A DNA stretch of 64,000 nucleotides from Starkeya sp. ORNL1 (GTDB lineage: Bacteria > Pseudomonadota > Alphaproteobacteria > Rhizobiales > Xanthobacteraceae): the NCBI RefSeq assembly GCF_012971745.1, contig NZ_CP048834.1, positions 5,899,001-5,963,000 of the forward strand. The letters are read 5' to 3'. Shown here piece after piece: positions 33,666 through 41,894 of the stretch (positions are counted from its first letter, which is position 1; every line of letters starts with the position of its first letter). The notes beneath the pieces are model-generated. The model worked only from the letters and a program-made list of their open reading frames with translations, was not told the DNA's origin and did no database searches. A program made the translations under genes and the position numbers.

Positions 33666-36638
33666 ATGGCGGCACGGCTGGCGCCGGGTCTGGAGCGGCG
33701 CCTGAGGTCTGAGATGACCGGGGACGTGCTGTTCGACCGTTTCAGCCGAGGTCGCTATGCGACCGATGCGTCGTTTTACCAGATCATGCCGATGGGTGTG
33801 GTGGTGCCGCGTACGGTCGAGGAGGCCGAGCGCGCCATCGCGCTGGCCCGCAGCGAGGGTATTCCGGTGCTGCCGCGCGGCGGCGGCACCTCGCAATGCG
33901 GGCAGACCATCAATGAGGCCTTGGTGGTCGATGGCTCGAAGCACCTCAAGCGCATATTGGAGGTGGATCTTGAAGGGCGGCGCTGCGTGGTTGAGCCGGG
34001 CATCGTGCTCGACGACCTCAATGCACAGTTGAAGCAGCACGGCCTGTGGTTCCCGGTCGACGTCTCCACGGCGAGCCGCGCCACCATTGGTGGCATGGCC
34101 GGCAATAATAGCTGCGGCGGGCGGTCGCTGCGCTACGGCACCATGCGCGACAATGTGCTCTCCATCGACGCCATGCTGGCTGATGGGGCCAAGGCGCATT
34201 TCGGGCGGGTCGACCACAATCTCTCGGAACTGCCGCCCGATTCGCCGCTGGCCCCGCTCGCCCGCGACCTGCTGGCGCTGGGTGGGCGCGAGGCCGCGGA
34301 GATCGCGGCGCGCTTCCCCAAAGTGCAGCGCCGGGTCGGCGGCTATAATCTCGATTCGCTGGTGCCGAATCCGGCGGGCTACAACCTCTCCCATTTGCTG
34401 GTCGGCTCGGAAGGCACGCTCGCTTACTCGACGAAGATCGAGCTCAAGCTCTGGCCGCTGATCGGCAAGAAGGTTTTGGGCGCCTGCCATTTCGGCAGCT
34501 TCTATGCGGCGATGGATGCCGCGCAGCATCTGGTCAAGCTGAAGCCGATCGCGGTGGAACTGGTCGATGCGACGCTGCTCAAGCTCGCCAGCGAGATCGC
34601 GATGTTCCGTCCGACACTGGAGCGCTTCGTGCGCGGCCAGCCGGAGGCGATCCTGCTCGTCGAGTTCGCCGAGGATGACGACGAGAATGAGCGCCGGCTG
34701 AAGCTGCTCGCTGACACCATGGGCGATCTCGGCTTCGGCTGGGACCGCAGCGGCGCCAATTGGGGCGGGGTGGTCGAGATTCGCGACGCCGGCTTGCAGG
34801 CCGCCATCGCGGATGTGCGCACCTCCGGCCTCAACATCATGATGTCGATGAAGGATGCGGGAAAGCCGGTCTCCTTCGTCGAGGATTGCGCGGTGCCGCT
34901 GGAGCATCTCGCCGACTATACCGACCGCCTGACCCAGGTGTTCGAGAAGCACGGCACCAGGGGCACGTGGTACGCCCACGCGTCGGAGGGGTGCCTGCAC
35001 GTGCGCCCGGTGCTGAATTTGCGCCTCGAGAAGGACGTCAAGGCGATGCGCGCCATTGCCGAGGATGCCTTCGCCATGGTGCGCGAATACAAGGGTTCTC
35101 ACTCCGGCGAGCACGGCGACGGCATGGTGCGCTCGGAGTTCCACGAGCCGATGTTCGGCTCGCGGCTGGTACACGCCTTCGAGGAGGTGAAGGACCGCTT
35201 CGATCCGAAGGGGCTCTACAATCCCGGCAAGATCGTCCACCCGCCGAAGTTCGATGACCGCACCCTGTTCCGCTATTCGCCGGACTATCGGGTGGAGGGC
35301 TTGCAGGCGGCTCTGGACTGGACCGGCTATTCCGGTGCGGGCGGCGGGCTGCAGGGCGCCATCGAGATGTGCAACAACAACGGCGCCTGCCGCAAATCGG
35401 CGGGCGGCGTGATGTGCCCCAGCTACCGCGTCACCCGCGACGAGCGCGATGTTACCCGCGGGCGCGCCAACACGCTGCGGCTCGCCATTTCCGGCCAACT
35501 CGGTCCCGATGCGCTGGCCTCCGACGAGATGATGGAGACGTTGAAGCTCTGCGTCTCCTGCAAGGGCTGCCGGCGTGAATGCCCGACCGGCGTCGACATG
35601 GCGAAGATGAAGATCGAGGCTCTCGCGGCACGTGTGAAGGCCAAGGGCCTGACGCTGCACCAGCGGCTGGTCGCCTATCTGCCGCATTATGCCGGCCTTG
35701 CCTCAAAAGCGGCGTGGCTGATGAATGTGCGCGACCGGCTACCCGGCGCTGCGGCACTCTCGGAGAAGCTTGCGCAGTTCAGCGCGCGCCGCTCCCTGCC
35801 GCGCTGGCGCACCGACGCCTTCCGCGAGGAAGCGACCACGTTCGGTCCGGAGGGTGGGCGCGAGGTGGTGCTGTTCGCCGACACCTTCAATCGCTGGTTC
35901 GAGCGGGAGAATGTCGATGCCGCACTCAGCGTGCTCACCGCCGCCGGCTATCGCGTGCACATGCCGGCTCCGGTCGATGGCACGAAGCGCGCGCTGTGCT
36001 GCGGGCGCACGTTTCTCTCGGCCGGCCTGGTCGACCAGGCGCGGGCCGAGGCGAGGCGTGTCCTTTCGACCTATGCGCCGTTCGTGGCGCGCGGCGTGCC
36101 GGTGGTCGGGCTGGAGCCGAGCTGCCTGCTCGCCTTCCGCGACGAACTGCCCTCGCTCATTCCCGGCGAGGACACGCAGCGGCTCGCCGCCCACGCGCTG
36201 CTGATCGAGGAGTTCCTGGCCCGCGAGGCGGAGGCCGGGCGGCTGATGCTGCCGCTCGGCCCGGTGGCTGACCGGGCGCTGCTGCATGGCCATTGCCACC
36301 AGAAGAGCTTCGGCGTGATGGGCGCGGTGGAGAAGACGCTGCGGCTCATTCCCGGGCTCAAGGTGGAGACGGTGGAATCCAGTTGCTGCGGCATGGCGGG
36401 CGCCTTCGGCTATCACTCGGAGACCATCGACGTGTCGCTGGCCATGGCCGAGCTGTCGCTGCTGCCGGCGGTGCGCAAGGCGGAAGCCGGCACGCTGGTG
36501 GTGGCCGACGGCACCTCGTGCCGGCACCAGATCCATGACGGCGCGCAGCGCGATGCGGTGCATGTCATCCGCGTGCTGGCGGCGAGCCTGGAGGCCGCCC
36601 GCGCCGATGCGCCACGACATCTGGAGGCCGCCGAATAG
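33666..36638 (+). CDS. FAD-linked oxidase / Fe-S oxidoreductase fusion (YdiJ-type 2-hydroxyacid dehydrogenase)
   Basis: 990-residue multidomain protein. The N-terminal FAD_binding_4 domain (VLPRGGGTSQCGQTINEA, GMAGNNSCGGRSLRYGT) is followed by an FAD-oxidase C domain with GEHGDGMVRSEF near residue 480. Two 4Fe-4S motifs come next (CNNNGACRKSAGGVMCP near 569 and CVSCKGCRRECP near 628), then CCG-type domains (CCGRTFLSAG near 778 and SCCGMAGAFGYH near 907). Relatives oxidise D-2-hydroxyglutarate, D-lactate or glycolate and pass electrons through Fe-S centres. GGGAGGAAAAC precedes the ATG. Substrate uncertain. Confidence 0.9.
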   Translation: MAARLAPGLERRLRSEMTGDVLFDRFSRGRYATDASFYQIMPMGVVVPRTVEEAERAIALARSEGIPVLPRGGGTSQCGQTINEALVVDGSKHLKRILEVDLEGRRCVVEPGIVLDDLNAQLKQHGLWFPVDVSTASRATIGGMAGNNSCGGRSLRYGTMRDNVLSIDAMLADGAKAHFGRVDHNLSELPPDSPLAPLARDLLALGGREAAEIAARFPKVQRRVGGYNLDSLVPNPAGYNLSHLLVGSEGTLAYSTKIELKLWPLIGKKVLGACHFGSFYAAMDAAQHLVKLKPIAVELVDATLLKLASEIAMFRPTLERFVRGQPEAILLVEFAEDDDENERRLKLLADTMGDLGFGWDRSGANWGGVVEIRDAGLQAAIADVRTSGLNIMMSMKDAGKPVSFVEDCAVPLEHLADYTDRLTQVFEKHGTRGTWYAHASEGCLHVRPVLNLRLEKDVKAMRAIAEDAFAMVREYKGSHSGEHGDGMVRSEFHEPMFGSRLVHAFEEVKDRFDPKGLYNPGKIVHPPKFDDRTLFRYSPDYRVEGLQAALDWTGYSGAGGGLQGAIEMCNNNGACRKSAGGVMCPSYRVTRDERDVTRGRANTLRLAISGQLGPDALASDEMMETLKLCVSCKGCRRECPTGVDMAKMKIEALAARVKAKGLTLHQRLVAYLPHYAGLASKAAWLMNVRDRLPGAAALSEKLAQFSARRSLPRWRTDAFREEATTFGPEGGREVVLFADTFNRWFERENVDAALSVLTAAGYRVHMPAPVDGTKRALCCGRTFLSAGLVDQARAEARRVLSTYAPFVARGVPVVGLEPSCLLAFRDELPSLIPGEDTQRLAAHALLIEEFLAREAEAGRLMLPLGPVADRALLHGHCHQKSFGVMGAVEKTLRLIPGLKVETVESSCCGMAGAFGYHSETIDVSLAMAELSLLPAVRKAEAGTLVVADGTSCRHQIHDGAQRDAVHVIRVLAASLEAARADAPRHLEAAE

Positions 36639-36706
36639 CCAGGCTTGATCAGGCAGCCCCGCCCGCCTATCGGAATGAACCCGTCGCCAGCGAAAGCCAC
36701 GTACCC

Positions 36707-37144
36707 ATGACCGTCCTCAGCCTTGCCGCCGCCCAGACCATCCTCACCACCGCGCTGGAGCATTGCCGAAAGGGCAAGTTCCTGCCCATGGCGGTCGTCG
36801 TGCTCGATGCGCGCGGCGCAGTGAAGGCCTCGGCGAGCGAGGACGGCACCAGCCTGAAGCGTTTCGACATCGCCCATGGCAAGGCCTATGGCGCGCTCTC
36901 GCTCGGCATCGGCTCGCGCTCCATCTTCAAGCGCGCCAAGGAGCAGGCCTTCTTCGTCGCCTCGGTGACCAATGTGGTCGGCGGGGCGCTGGTGCCGGTG
37001 CCCGGCGGCGTGCTGATCCGCGATGCCGAAGGCGTGGTGATCGGCGCGGTCGGCATCTCCGGCGATACTTCGGACCATGACGAAGCGGCGGCAAACGCGG
37101 GCATCGCCGCCGCCGGCTTCAAGGCCGACCCCGGCGCCGACTGA
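36707..37144 (+). CDS. GlcG/HbpS-family protein (DUF336)
   Basis: 145 residues with the heme-degrading-domain fold: LSLAAAQTILTTALEHC at the start, FLPMAVVVLDARGAVKAS, and the VPVPGGVLIRDAEGVVIGAVGISG core followed by DHDEAAANAGIAA. In E. coli, glcG lies in the glycolate operon. Here it is 68 bp downstream of the large FAD/Fe-S dehydrogenase, which supports a 2-hydroxyacid role for the pair. No signal peptide is seen. Confidence 0.88.
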   Translation: MTVLSLAAAQTILTTALEHCRKGKFLPMAVVVLDARGAVKASASEDGTSLKRFDIAHGKAYGALSLGIGSRSIFKRAKEQAFFVASVTNVVGGALVPVPGGVLIRDAEGVVIGAVGISGDTSDHDEAAANAGIAAAGFKADPGAD

Positions 37145-37214
37145 CGCAACCTCTCCCGACGTATAGTTGCATGCTGCCGCCCCGCCGCCTTATCAAAGGT
37201 GGTGGGGAAGGCTC

Positions 37215-37616
37215 ATGACACCCGATCAGGTCCTGTTGCTGCGTTCCGGCTTCGACAAGCTGCGTCCGATCTCGGAACAGGCAGCAGCGTTGTTCTATGC
37301 CCGGCTGTTCGAGATCGAGCCGGAGGCGCGGATCCTGTTCAAGAGCCCGATGCCGGAGCAGGGTCGCAAGCTGATGGCGACGTTGGCATCCGTCATCAAC
37401 GGCATTGACGAGATGCACCTCATGCGGCCGGCTGTGCAGAATCTGGGTCGCCGCCATCATGGCTATGGCGTGACGCAGGCGCATTTCGTGCCGGTCGGCG
37501 TGGCGCTGCTGTGGATGCTGGAGCGCTGCCTCGGTGACGATTTCACGCCGGCGGCGCGGGACGCCTGGCTCGCCGCGTACACCGCGCTCGCCGACATCAT
37601 GATGCATGCGGAATAA
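37215..37616 (+). CDS. Single-domain globin (bacterial haemoglobin type)
   Basis: 133 residues with the three-on-three globin pattern of Vitreoscilla haemoglobin-like proteins: LRSGFDKLRPISEQAAALFYARLFE (read in parts), then the F-helix NLGRRHHGYGV with the proximal heme ligand at His81, and HFVPVGVALLWML. The reductase half of flavohaemoglobin is absent. Oxygen or NO binding is expected. GAAGG lies upstream of ATG 37215. It follows the GlcG-like gene by 70 bp and may be independent. Confidence 0.87.
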   Translation: MTPDQVLLLRSGFDKLRPISEQAAALFYARLFEIEPEARILFKSPMPEQGRKLMATLASVINGIDEMHLMRPAVQNLGRRHHGYGVTQAHFVPVGVALLWMLERCLGDDFTPAARDAWLAAYTALADIMMHAE

Positions 37617-37727
37617 GCCGACCGGCCTGTCGCTTCGTCAGCCGAAAAGAGTGTCCCGGCCGGAACAGCCCCGTCCCTCGGTCGTTGGCAAACGGCAGGG
37701 GGCGATAATCCAGACAGGAGATACCTC

Positions 37728-37958
37728 ATGGCAAATCGCGAACAGGAGCATCGTGGCGGTTCCGGCAACTTTGCCGAAAATCGCGAGCGCGCTCGTGAGG
37801 CTGGCAGGAAGGGCGGCGCGCACAGCCATGGCGGCCAGCAGCACAGCCAGAGCGGCGGCGACGACCGCCAGCAGGGCGGCGAACGTGACGGCTCCGGCAA
37901 TTTCGCCAATGATCCGCAGAGCGCCGGGGAGGCGGGCCGCAAGGGCGACCAGCGTTAG
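37728..37958 (+). CDS. KGG-domain stress-induced protein
   Basis: 76-residue, Gly/Gln/Arg-rich, probably disordered protein with two copies of the KGG unit: GSGNFAENRERAREAGRKGG (residues 11-30) and GSGNFANDPQSAGEAGRKG (about 56-74). Related to Con-10 and GsiB-type general stress proteins. AGGAGATACCTC precedes the ATG. General stress (osmotic or drying) induction is the known theme for the family. Confidence 0.88.
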   Translation: MANREQEHRGGSGNFAENRERAREAGRKGGAHSHGGQQHSQSGGDDRQQGGERDGSGNFANDPQSAGEAGRKGDQR

Positions 37959-38048
37959 AGCATCCTGAAATCAAGGCACTTTTCGATCCTTCGGACGGTT
38001 CGATCCGAACGGGAAGGGCGCTTGCCGTTCCATCTCCCGGTTCGATCG

Positions 38049-38081
38049 CCGCCCGGCGCGGCCCGGCTCCGCGCCGGGCGG
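38049..38081. terminator. Perfect 13-bp GC stem-loop downstream of the KGG gene
   Basis: CCGCCCGGCGCGG (38049-38061) pairs perfectly with CCGCGCCGGGCGG (38069-38081) around a 7-base loop. No T-run follows. A smaller TTCGGA/TCCGAA stem lies at 37990-38009. The 319-bp gap that holds them also contains a 36-codon open frame (38104-38213) with no clear ribosome site, which I do not call as a gene. Confidence 0.5.
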
Positions 38082-38276
38082 TGGTGTCGCTCGGGAAACT
38101 TCATGGATTCCCAACATGTTCGGAACCATGGCCGGCAACCTGCGTTGACATTCGTTCAACACAAGCGAGAGTATTTCGCCATGGGCGAGTTTCGCGGCCA
38201 TGGCGGCGACTAGGGCACGTTTACCGACAAGCCGTCAGGCCGCTGAACGCCCGGCATCCAGGCGAGGAGAAGCGCC

Positions 38277-38549
38277 ATGGACTTATATATTGCGCCTTAC
38301 GACATGATCCCGCCGGCCCTGATGCCGCCGTTGCGCGTGCGGGCCGGGCAGGCGTTCTACAATATTGCCAACCTCGATGAGGCGCTGGCTTTTGCCCGCG
38401 CCAACCCTTATCCGAAAGGCGACCACGAAGGGCTGATCCGCCGCCTGCAAAGCGCGGACGAGCCGGACGAGATCATCGAGGCGGGCAATGCCTTCCGCTG
38501 GTGGGCGGAGTCCAACGGCATACTGGTTGAGCGCGGCCTGCCGGGCTGA
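38277..38549 (+). CDS. Small hypothetical protein
   Basis: 90 residues, no signal peptide. The sequence has an N-terminal hydrophobic/proline stretch (APYDMIPPALMPPL), a central helix region NLDEALAFARANPYP, and an acidic to aromatic C-terminal part (EAGNAFRWWAESNGIL). GAGGAGAAGCGCC lies before the ATG. It is followed after 32 bp by another small gene on the same strand, so the two may form a pair. I do not recognise a family. Confidence 0.7.
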   Translation: MDLYIAPYDMIPPALMPPLRVRAGQAFYNIANLDEALAFARANPYPKGDHEGLIRRLQSADEPDEIIEAGNAFRWWAESNGILVERGLPG

Positions 38550-38581
38550 GACCAGCTGGCAACACGGCGGGAGGTTAGGCG

Positions 38582-38833
38582 ATGGACCAGCCCAGCACGG
38601 ATTTCGTCGAGTTCGAACACGGCCCGGTCCGCGTCGCCGGGCGGGACGGCAAGGTGGTCGCGCTTTCCGCGCTCTGGCTGGCACGCGGCTTCCTGCAGGA
38701 GCAGGTGCCGACGCCGGAGACGCAGGAAATCATCCGCCAGATGGACATGGCGAGCGACGAGGACGAGGCCCATCAGGCATTGCGCAGTTTCTGCGCCTGG
38801 GCCGACGCGACCGGCGTGCGCATCGCGGCGTGA
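38582..38833 (+). CDS. Small hypothetical protein
   Basis: 83 residues, acidic and soluble. It opens with a beta-rich half (FVEFEHGPVRVAGRDGKVVAL) and continues with helices (ALWLARGFLQEQ, ETQEIIRQMDM, EAHQALRSFCAWADATG). GGGAGG lies about 9 bases before the ATG. It ends in a block of family B repeats. Unknown function; the close spacing to the preceding small gene suggests joint expression. Confidence 0.7.
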   Translation: MDQPSTDFVEFEHGPVRVAGRDGKVVALSALWLARGFLQEQVPTPETQEIIRQMDMASDEDEAHQALRSFCAWADATGVRIAA

Positions 38834-38881
38834 GCATCCTCGAGAGGATGACCTGAAACTCCTTCTCGAGGCGAGAACCAC

Positions 38882-38990
38882 GTCATCCTGGGTGCTCGGG
38901 CGCCGCCGGAGCCTCGAAGGATGCTCATTATCGTGGGACGCCGTTTTGCTTCATCATCCTTCGAGGCTCGCTGCCGCTCGCAACTCGGAG
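38882..38990. repeat. Family B palindromic repeat, diverged copy
   Basis: GTCATCCTGGGTGCTCGGGCG... CCTCGAAGGATGCTC on the left and CATCCTTCGAGGCTCGCTG on the right. The sequence is more diverged than the copies at 44025 and 47947. With the next element it fills the gap between the small gene and the epimerase. Confidence 0.65.
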
Positions 38991-39015
38991 CCTGACCGAA
39001 AACTCCAATTGGCCC

Positions 39016-39089
39016 TCATCCCCGGACTTGATCCGGGGATCCAGCCCACCCGGGAGAAGTCTGGATCCCCGGATCAAGTCCGGGGATGA
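39016..39089. repeat. Perfect 29-bp inverted repeat (family C)
   Basis: The 29 bases 39016-39044 (TCATCCCCGGACTTGATCCG...) are repeated exactly on the opposite strand at 39061-39089, with a 16-bp spacer. Each arm is itself a CCCCGGA/TCCGGGG hairpin. It lies in the 3' region between convergent genes. No gene is seen from 38834 to 39159. Confidence 0.85.
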
Positions 39090-39159
39090 AGGTGGAAAGG
39101 TGGCTCTTCAACGGATAAGTCGAATTTTGAGTCAGGCTCTCAGGATGACGTGGCTATTT

Positions 39160-39897
39160 TCAGGATGACACCGGTAGGCGGAAATCGGCGTGCCAGCCGA
39201 GATCAGCGTGCGCTTTCTCGGCGGAGACCGGTCCACCCGGCTCGGCGATGTTGAAAATGCCGTGCTCGCCGTGGTCCATGGCGAGCATCGCCGCATGGGC
39301 CGCAGCGTCGACATGGAGCGCGACGCCTTGGGGCGGGGCATCGACACCGGTGCCCGGGCCATAGAAGCGGCCATAGCGCAGCACGACGCCCTCGATCGGC
39401 GGCGCGTTCAGCACGTGCTGTTCCAGCGCGGCGACGCCGCGCACGCTGGTCCCGCGCGGGCCGTCCGCCGCGAGGTCGAGCGGATCGGCCTCGGTGTGCG
39501 GCTCCGGGCCCGCCGCATAGGCCCAGGCAATGCTCTGGGCCACCATCCGCCGGGCTCCGGCCGCTCCCGCTGCGGCGACGAGGTTCCGCGTGCCCTCGTC
39601 GCGGATGCGGGCATTGTTGGCGATCGCCGCCGCCATCTGATCCGGCGCGAGGCCGGCGGGCAGGTCGGTCAATTGGTGGATCACGATCTCCGGCCGGAAC
39701 GCGGCGACGGCACGCGACAGTGCGTCCGCATCGAACACATCCACCACCACGGCGGTGAAGCCGGCGGCGCGTAGCGCATCTGCCTTGGCGGGCGAGCGGG
39801 TGGTGCCGGCGACATCATGGCCGGCGGCGCGGAGCAGCGGCGCCAGCCGCCGCCCTATGGCGCCCGAGGCGCCGGCGAGAAAGACGCGATATCCCAT
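39160..39897 (-). CDS. NAD(P)-dependent epimerase/dehydratase-family protein
   Basis: 245-residue extended-SDR-like protein with a Rossmann motif at the N-terminus (VFLAGASGAIGRRL). The active-site region is atypical: instead of YxxxK the sequence reads AQSIAWAYAAGPEPHTE, and the C-terminal part is short. It follows the HxlR gene after 33 bp on the same strand and probably shares its promoter. Quinone or enal reduction or sugar epimerisation are all possible. Confidence 0.8.
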   Translation of the reverse strand: MGYRVFLAGASGAIGRRLAPLLRAAGHDVAGTTRSPAKADALRAAGFTAVVVDVFDADALSRAVAAFRPEIVIHQLTDLPAGLAPDQMAAAIANNARIRDEGTRNLVAAAGAAGARRMVAQSIAWAYAAGPEPHTEADPLDLAADGPRGTSVRGVAALEQHVLNAPPIEGVVLRYGRFYGPGTGVDAPPQGVALHVDAAAHAAMLAMDHGEHGIFNIAEPGGPVSAEKAHADLGWHADFRLPVSS

Positions 39898-39930
39898 GAG
39901 TCTATTTCCGTTTGAGGCGACGCCCTGACC

Positions 39931-40323
39931 TCAGGCGCGTATCTTGCCGTCCTCGACGCAGCGCTTGTCGAAATCGGCCTGCGCGACGTCGATGGCGTCG
40001 ATATTCGCCTGTGCCCAACTGCCGAGCGCCATCACCGGCACGCACAGCGAGCGGCCAAGCGCGGTCAACTCGTAGTCCACGCGCGGCGGAATGGTGGGAA
40101 ACACGGTGCGCGTCACCAGTCCATCGCGTTCCAGACCGCGCAGCGTCAAAGTGAGCATGCGCTGCGAGATGCCCTCGACCATGCGCTTCATCTCATTGAA
40201 GCGGCGCGGGCCATCGGCGAGCAGCATGACGATCAGCACGCTCCATTTGTCGCCGACGCGCGCCAGTACGCGGCTGACCTTGCGGCACTCCGTATTGTGG
40301 AAACCTCTATGTATCTCAGTCAC
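39931..40323 (-). CDS. HxlR-family transcriptional regulator
   Basis: 130-residue winged-helix regulator: [23 protein letters not shown] and [20 protein letters not shown] are the family hallmarks, with the wing [13 protein letters not shown] cysteine at residue 13, just before the HTH, is in the position used for redox or quinone sensing by YodB/HypR-type members. It is divergent from an FMN azoreductase gene, the same pairing as Bacillus YodB and AzoR1. Confidence 0.9.
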   Translation of the reverse strand: MTEIHRGFHNTECRKVSRVLARVGDKWSVLIVMLLADGPRRFNEMKRMVEGISQRMLTLTLRGLERDGLVTRTVFPTIPPRVDYELTALGRSLCVPVMALGSWAQANIDAIDVAQADFDKRCVEDGKIRA

Positions 40324-40420
40324 TTGGCTGTGCCCTGGTATAGCGAATGTGCCTTCTTGCGTTATCTAATGGCAGGCACGTAATTAGTCCAGGTCACATT
40401 TCGTAACCGGTCAGGACATT

Positions 40421-41020
40421 ATGAGCCACCGCACCCTTCTGCACATCGATTCCAGCATTCTCGGCGAACATTCGGTCAGCCGCACGGTGAGCGCCGCCGT
40501 GGTCGCGAACCTGCGCGCCGCCGATCCGTCGCTGAGCATCGTCTATCGCGATCTCGCCGGCACGCCGCTGCCGCACGCGACCCCGGCCAGCATGCCGGCC
40601 GACCATCCGCTCTCCGGCGGCGCCGGCGACGCGGTGAGCCAGCAGGCGCTGGACGAGTTCCTCGCCGCCGACATCGTGGTGATCGGCGCGCCGATGTACA
40701 ATTTCACCGTGCCGACGCAGCTGCGCGCCTGGATCGACCGCATCGTCGTGCCCGGCAAGACCTTCAGCTATGGCGCGAACGGCGCCGAGGGCCTCGCCGG
40801 CAATAAGCGCGTCATCGTCGCGCTGTCCCGCGGCGGCATCTATTCCGATCCGGCCTTCGCCGCGATCGCCGAGCATGCCGAGACCTATCTGCGCTTCATC
40901 CTCGGCTTCATCGGCGTGAAGGCGCCGGAATTCATCATTGCCGAGGGCATCCAGGCAGGCTTGCGCGAACAGGCGCTGGAAAGCGCTCTGCGCAGCGCCG
41001 GAGAATTGAAGGCGGCTTGA
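40421..41020 (+). CDS. azoR: FMN-dependent NADH:quinone reductase / azoreductase AzoR
   Basis: 199-residue flavodoxin-fold reductase. LLHIDSSILGEHSVSR at the N-terminus binds the FMN phosphate, APMYNFTVPTQLRAWIDRIVVPGKTFSY and SRGGIYSD are AzoR signatures (read in parts). It reduces quinones and azo compounds with NADH. It is transcribed away from the HxlR-epimerase pair; the 97-bp gap should hold shared control sites. Confidence 0.92.
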   Translation: MSHRTLLHIDSSILGEHSVSRTVSAAVVANLRAADPSLSIVYRDLAGTPLPHATPASMPADHPLSGGAGDAVSQQALDEFLAADIVVIGAPMYNFTVPTQLRAWIDRIVVPGKTFSYGANGAEGLAGNKRVIVALSRGGIYSDPAFAAIAEHAETYLRFILGFIGVKAPEFIIAEGIQAGLREQALESALRSAGELKAA

Positions 41021-41039
41021 GAGCCTTTTGCTTCATTTC

Positions 41040-41160
41040 GTCATGCCCGGGCTCGTCCCGGGCATCCACGACCTTGCGCAAGTGGCAACCGTGGATGGCC
41101 TGACGAGCCCGGCCATGACAAACGCGATCCCGGATCGGCCATTCGGCCGTCCGGGATGAC
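41040..41160. repeat. Family C repeat joined to a half copy of family A
   Basis: GTCATGCCCGGGCTCGTCCCGGGCATCCACG begins the element and GAGCCCGGCCATGAC (41105-41119) ends it. The attached half copy of family A (GCGATCCCGGATCGGCC-att-CGGCCGTCCGGGATGAC) covers 41123-41160. The same pairing of C with half A occurs at 10751-10960. It lies between convergent azoR and the methyltransferase gene. Confidence 0.8.
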
Positions 41161-41177
41161 GATGAACGGTTAGAGGA

Positions 41178-41861
41178 TCACCCCGCCAGCGCGGTCGGCT
41201 CGGCTTCGTTGCTGGCGCCGGCAGCGAGCTTGCGGAAGCGCACCAGCGTGTAGACGCCGAGGCCGACATTCTTCGCCTCGATCAGCTCCGCGGTGCCGTT
41301 CTTCTGCGCCCAGGCGTGCAGGCGGGCGAGCTGGAATTCCGGGCGCCAGCCGAGCTTGCGGGCGCGGCGGGCGAACCAGCGCTCGAACGAGGCGCGCAGC
41401 CCCTCTTCGGCGCCGAGATGATTGACCAGGATGATCTCGCCGCCCGGCTTCAGCACGCGGGCGAGTTCGTCCAGCGTCTTCTCCGGCTGCGGCACCACGG
41501 TGATGACGAACTGGGCGATAGCGACGTCGAAGCTGTTGTCGGCGAAGCCGAGATCGGCGCCGTCCATCAGGAACAGGCCTTCGACGTGGCTCAGGCCGTC
41601 CTTCTCGACGCGCTCGCGGGCCTTCTGCAGCATGGGTTCGGAAATATCGACGCCGACCAATCGATTGCTGCGCTTGTAGGAGGGCAGGGCGAGGCCCGTG
41701 CCGACACCGAATTCGAGGATACGTCCGCCGACCCGTTCCGCCGCCGCAATCGCCGCCTTGCGGCCGGCGTCGAACACCGCACCGAACACCACGTCATATA
41801 CCGGCGCCCAGCGGGCATAGGCTTCCTCGACGGTCGCGCGGTCGAGATCGGTCGTCGTCAT
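41178..41861 (-). CDS. Class I methyltransferase, phosphatidylethanolamine N-methyltransferase (PmtA) like
   Basis: 227-residue SAM-dependent methyltransferase with motif I ILEFGVGTGLALP, VGVDISEPML, and VLKPGGEIILVNHLGAE. The opening AYARWAPVYDVVFGAVFDAGR matches the Rhodobacter/Bradyrhizobium-type PmtA that makes phosphatidylcholine. Ubiquinone (UbiE-like) methylation is the main alternative. ATG 41861 was preferred over the upstream one at 41873 because GGGGGGAAAT sits between. It is downstream of mnmA on the same strand. Confidence 0.75.
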   Translation of the reverse strand: MTTTDLDRATVEEAYARWAPVYDVVFGAVFDAGRKAAIAAAERVGGRILEFGVGTGLALPSYKRSNRLVGVDISEPMLQKARERVEKDGLSHVEGLFLMDGADLGFADNSFDVAIAQFVITVVPQPEKTLDELARVLKPGGEIILVNHLGAEEGLRASFERWFARRARKLGWRPEFQLARLHAWAQKNGTAELIEAKNVGLGVYTLVRFRKLAAGASNEAEPTALAG

Positions 41862-41894
41862 ATTTCCCCCCAAACCTGCGGCTCGGTTAGCGAA

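Noticed and set aside
33633..35687. 684-codon minus-strand open frame
   Set aside because: Antisense to the FAD/Fe-S dehydrogenase whose cofactor motifs are clear; composition is Arg/His/Gln-rich.
38104..38213. 36-codon open frame after the GC stem-loop
   Set aside because: Too short, no clear ribosome site and no recognisable similarity.
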